Assembly: GCA_964505785.1 (NCBI GenBank)
Contig: CAZDJZ010000006.1
Coordinates: 54,765-118,764 of the forward strand
Reading direction: 5' to 3'
DNA from: CAYRTV01 sp964505785
Lineage (GTDB): Bacteria > Acidobacteriota > Aminicenantia > Aminicenantales > Aminicenantaceae
Length of the DNA stretch: 64,000 nucleotides
Below, piece after piece: positions 62,822 to 64,000 of this stretch (within the stretch, counting starts at the first letter, position 1; each line of letters opens with the position of its first letter). Both the position numbers and the translations under genes were made by a program. The notes beneath the pieces are model-generated. The model did not search any database. It was not told where the DNA came from and saw only the letters and a list, made by a program, of their open reading frames with translations.

Positions 62822-63882
62822 GCTTTTATCAACTCCAGAAATTCATCAAACAAAAATTCCGTATCCACCGGGCCGGGATGGTGTTCCGGATGAAATTGGA
62901 CGGAACAAAAAGGAAGTGAAACATGGCGGATTCCTTCATTGGTTCCATCATTGAGGTTTTCAAACCAGGTCTCCCAACCCTGCGGGAGGCTTCCGGCATC
63001 CACGGCAAATCCATGGTTTTGGGATGTGATGAAACAGCGCCCGTTCCGTATATTAATACAAGGCTGATTTTGACTGCGGTGGCCGTATTTCATTTTGAAT
63101 GTTTCTGCCCCGGCCGCCAAACCTAAAATCTGGTGTCCCATGCAAATGCCGAAAGTAGGAATCTCCCGGGTCAGGCATTGTTTTACCAATGCGATTGTTT
63201 TTTGATTCAGCCGGGGATCTCCGGGACCGTTGGAAACCACGACCCCGTCAAAGGCCATGTCCAAAAAATCAAAATCCCAGGGTACGCGAATCACACAGCA
63301 TCCCCGCTGAAGGAGGCAGCGAAGGATATTGTATTTGACACCGCAATCAAGAACCACGACAGCAGGGCTTCCAGCCGGATTCAGTGTTTGCGGTTGAGAC
63401 ACCGAGACTTTTTCAGTCAGCATATCCCTGTTTGGATCATAAAACGGAATGTCCTTATCCAGAACGAGTTTGCCCGGCATGGTCCCGCAGCTGCGGAGAA
63501 GTTTGGTGAGAGCCCGGGTATCCACACCTTGAAGAGCCGGAACTCCGTTTTCCTTCAGCCAAACATCCAAATTTTTCCGGGCATGCCAATGGCTGAATTC
63601 GGTTGAATAATCGGACACAATTAAACCTGATGCATGAATCCGTTCTGATTCAAAATGTTTAAGAATACCGTATTCTTTTTCTTCACCCGGAACCCCGTAA
63701 TTTCCAATCAGCGGATGCGTCAAAACCAATATTTGGCCGTAATAACTGGGATCAGTAAGAGTCTCTACATATCCGGTCATTCCGGTATTGAATACCACTT
63801 CTCCGGATGCAGATTTTTCGGCACCAAAAACACCCCCGCCATACTCTTTGCCGCCGTATAGAATCAGTTTGGCTTGTCGCAT
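62818..63882 (-). CDS. carA: Carbamoyl-phosphate synthase small subunit
   Basis: 354 residues from the ATG at 63882. A GTG at 63900 lies ahead of the likely transcription start and would add six residues. LYGGKEYGGGVFGAE and VVFNTGMTGYVETLTDPSY open the CarA fold. The glutaminase triad is PTFGICMGHQILGLAAGA with the catalytic cysteine and VQFHPEHHPGP with His and Glu. It supplies ammonia to CarB. The short leader (about 15 bases) leaves no room for an attenuator. Confidence 0.96.
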   Translation of the reverse strand: MRQAKLILYGGKEYGGGVFGAEKSASGEVVFNTGMTGYVETLTDPSYYGQILVLTHPLIGNYGVPGEEKEYGILKHFESERIHASGLIVSDYSTEFSHWHARKNLDVWLKENGVPALQGVDTRALTKLLRSCGTMPGKLVLDKDIPFYDPNRDMLTEKVSVSQPQTLNPAGSPAVVVLDCGVKYNILRCLLQRGCCVIRVPWDFDFLDMAFDGVVVSNGPGDPRLNQKTIALVKQCLTREIPTFGICMGHQILGLAAGAETFKMKYGHRSQNQPCINIRNGRCFITSQNHGFAVDAGSLPQGWETWFENLNDGTNEGIRHVSLPFCSVQFHPEHHPGPVDTEFLFDEFLELIKA

Positions 63883-63903
63883 ATATCCCAAAATTTCCAC
63901 ACT

Positions 63904-63932
63904 TTATAACATACGATACGGTTCCAAGTCAA
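63904..63932 (-). promoter_or_regulatory. Sigma70-type promoter of carAB
   Basis: Minus strand: TTGACT (63927-63932), 17-base spacer, TTATAA (63904-63909). Start of transcription near 63897, about 15 bases before the carA ATG. Just upstream, at the window end, are two direct repeats (63957-63976 and 63980-63999). Confidence 0.65.
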
Positions 63933-63956
63933 AAAAACATTAAGCCTTGTCAAGGC

Positions 63957-63999
63957 AACGTAAAAACTTCCGGATCTTAGCAACGTGAAAATTTCCGGT
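63957..63999. repeat. Two direct repeats upstream of the carAB promoter
   Basis: On the minus strand, CCGGAAATTTTCACGTTGC and CCGGAAGTTTTTACGTTGC occur one after the other with a unit length of about 24 bases; 17 of 19 positions agree. The outer part is cut by the window edge. They may be regulator sites for the car promoter or a piece of a mobile-element end. Confidence 0.55.
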
Positions 64000-64000
64000 T

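Noticed and set aside
1..64000. Archaeal origin of the whole window
   Set aside because: GatDE alone would suggest it, but Omp85, TamB, lipoprotein signal, GlgE and TreS-Mak point to a diderm bacterium.
1..64000. tRNA, rRNA or known riboswitch genes
   Set aside because: No cloverleaf, rRNA or recognised riboswitch core was seen in the intergenic spaces; a covariance-model scan could still find weak ones.

Overview
The window reads as chromosomal DNA from an uncultured Gram-negative-type bacterium with moderate GC. A diderm envelope is indicated by an Omp85-family barrel, a TamB-type periplasmic protein, a second predicted outer-membrane barrel, exported and lipoprotein signal peptides and an exopolysaccharide locus. 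The gene content (archaeal-type GatDE, large alpha-glucan/trehalose cluster, Mrp/Mbh-type antiporter, beta-propeller protein, S9 peptidase, many degenerate intergenic repeats) would fit an Aminicenantes/Acidobacteriota-like lineage, but that placement is a guess from gene content and not a phylogenetic result. No rRNA, tRNA, CRISPR array, transposase or prophage gene was seen.

Layout. 1-4600 (+): end of a polysaccharide locus (pyruvyl transferase, two GT4 glycosyltransferases, a radical SAM protein). 4658-11213 (-): the two subunits of an archaeal-type tRNA-dependent amidotransferase (gatE-gatD), a Pif1-like helicase with a WYL tail, a patatin phospholipase, an FmdB zinc ribbon and a small membrane protein. 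11328-18748 (-): an eleven-gene, translationally coupled Mrp/Mbh-type cation/proton antiporter operon. 18913-20460 (+): a predicted lipoprotein amidase transcribed divergently from it. 20589-38921 (-): nine enzymes or proteins of alpha-glucan, maltose and trehalose metabolism (GlgE, TreS-Mak, GlgB, wHTH protein, TreZ, GH57, TreY, then MalQ and GlgP). 39010-39468 (-): a MaoC-like hydratase. 39721-49925 (+): membrane and envelope genes ending in a 2253-residue protein that joins TamB and an Omp85 barrel in one chain. 50134-59649 (mixed): TPR protein, S9 peptidase, SMUG1-type uracil-DNA glycosylase with a UDP-glucose pyrophosphorylase, ferredoxin, small membrane protein, small coiled-coil protein, beta-propeller protein. 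59654-63882 (-): carB and carA with a good sigma70-type promoter.

How the genes work together. TreS-Mak turns trehalose into maltose 1-phosphate, GlgE polymerises it into alpha-glucan and GlgB branches it; TreY and TreZ release trehalose from that glucan; MalQ, GlgP and probably the GH57 protein remodel or degrade it. The cluster therefore holds a closed trehalose-glucan cycle. The UDP-glucose pyrophosphorylase and the glycosyltransferases use the same hexose-phosphate pool for envelope sugars. The carAB operon uses glutamine, and GatDE makes Gln-tRNA(Gln).

The two most unusual genes are gatDE (a pair regarded as an archaeal hallmark) in a bacterial context, and the TamB-Omp85 fusion. A third point of interest is a family of mosaic intergenic repeats (called R1 to R4 here), present in both orientations, rich in short palindromes, and in two cases supplying the stop codon of the preceding gene.
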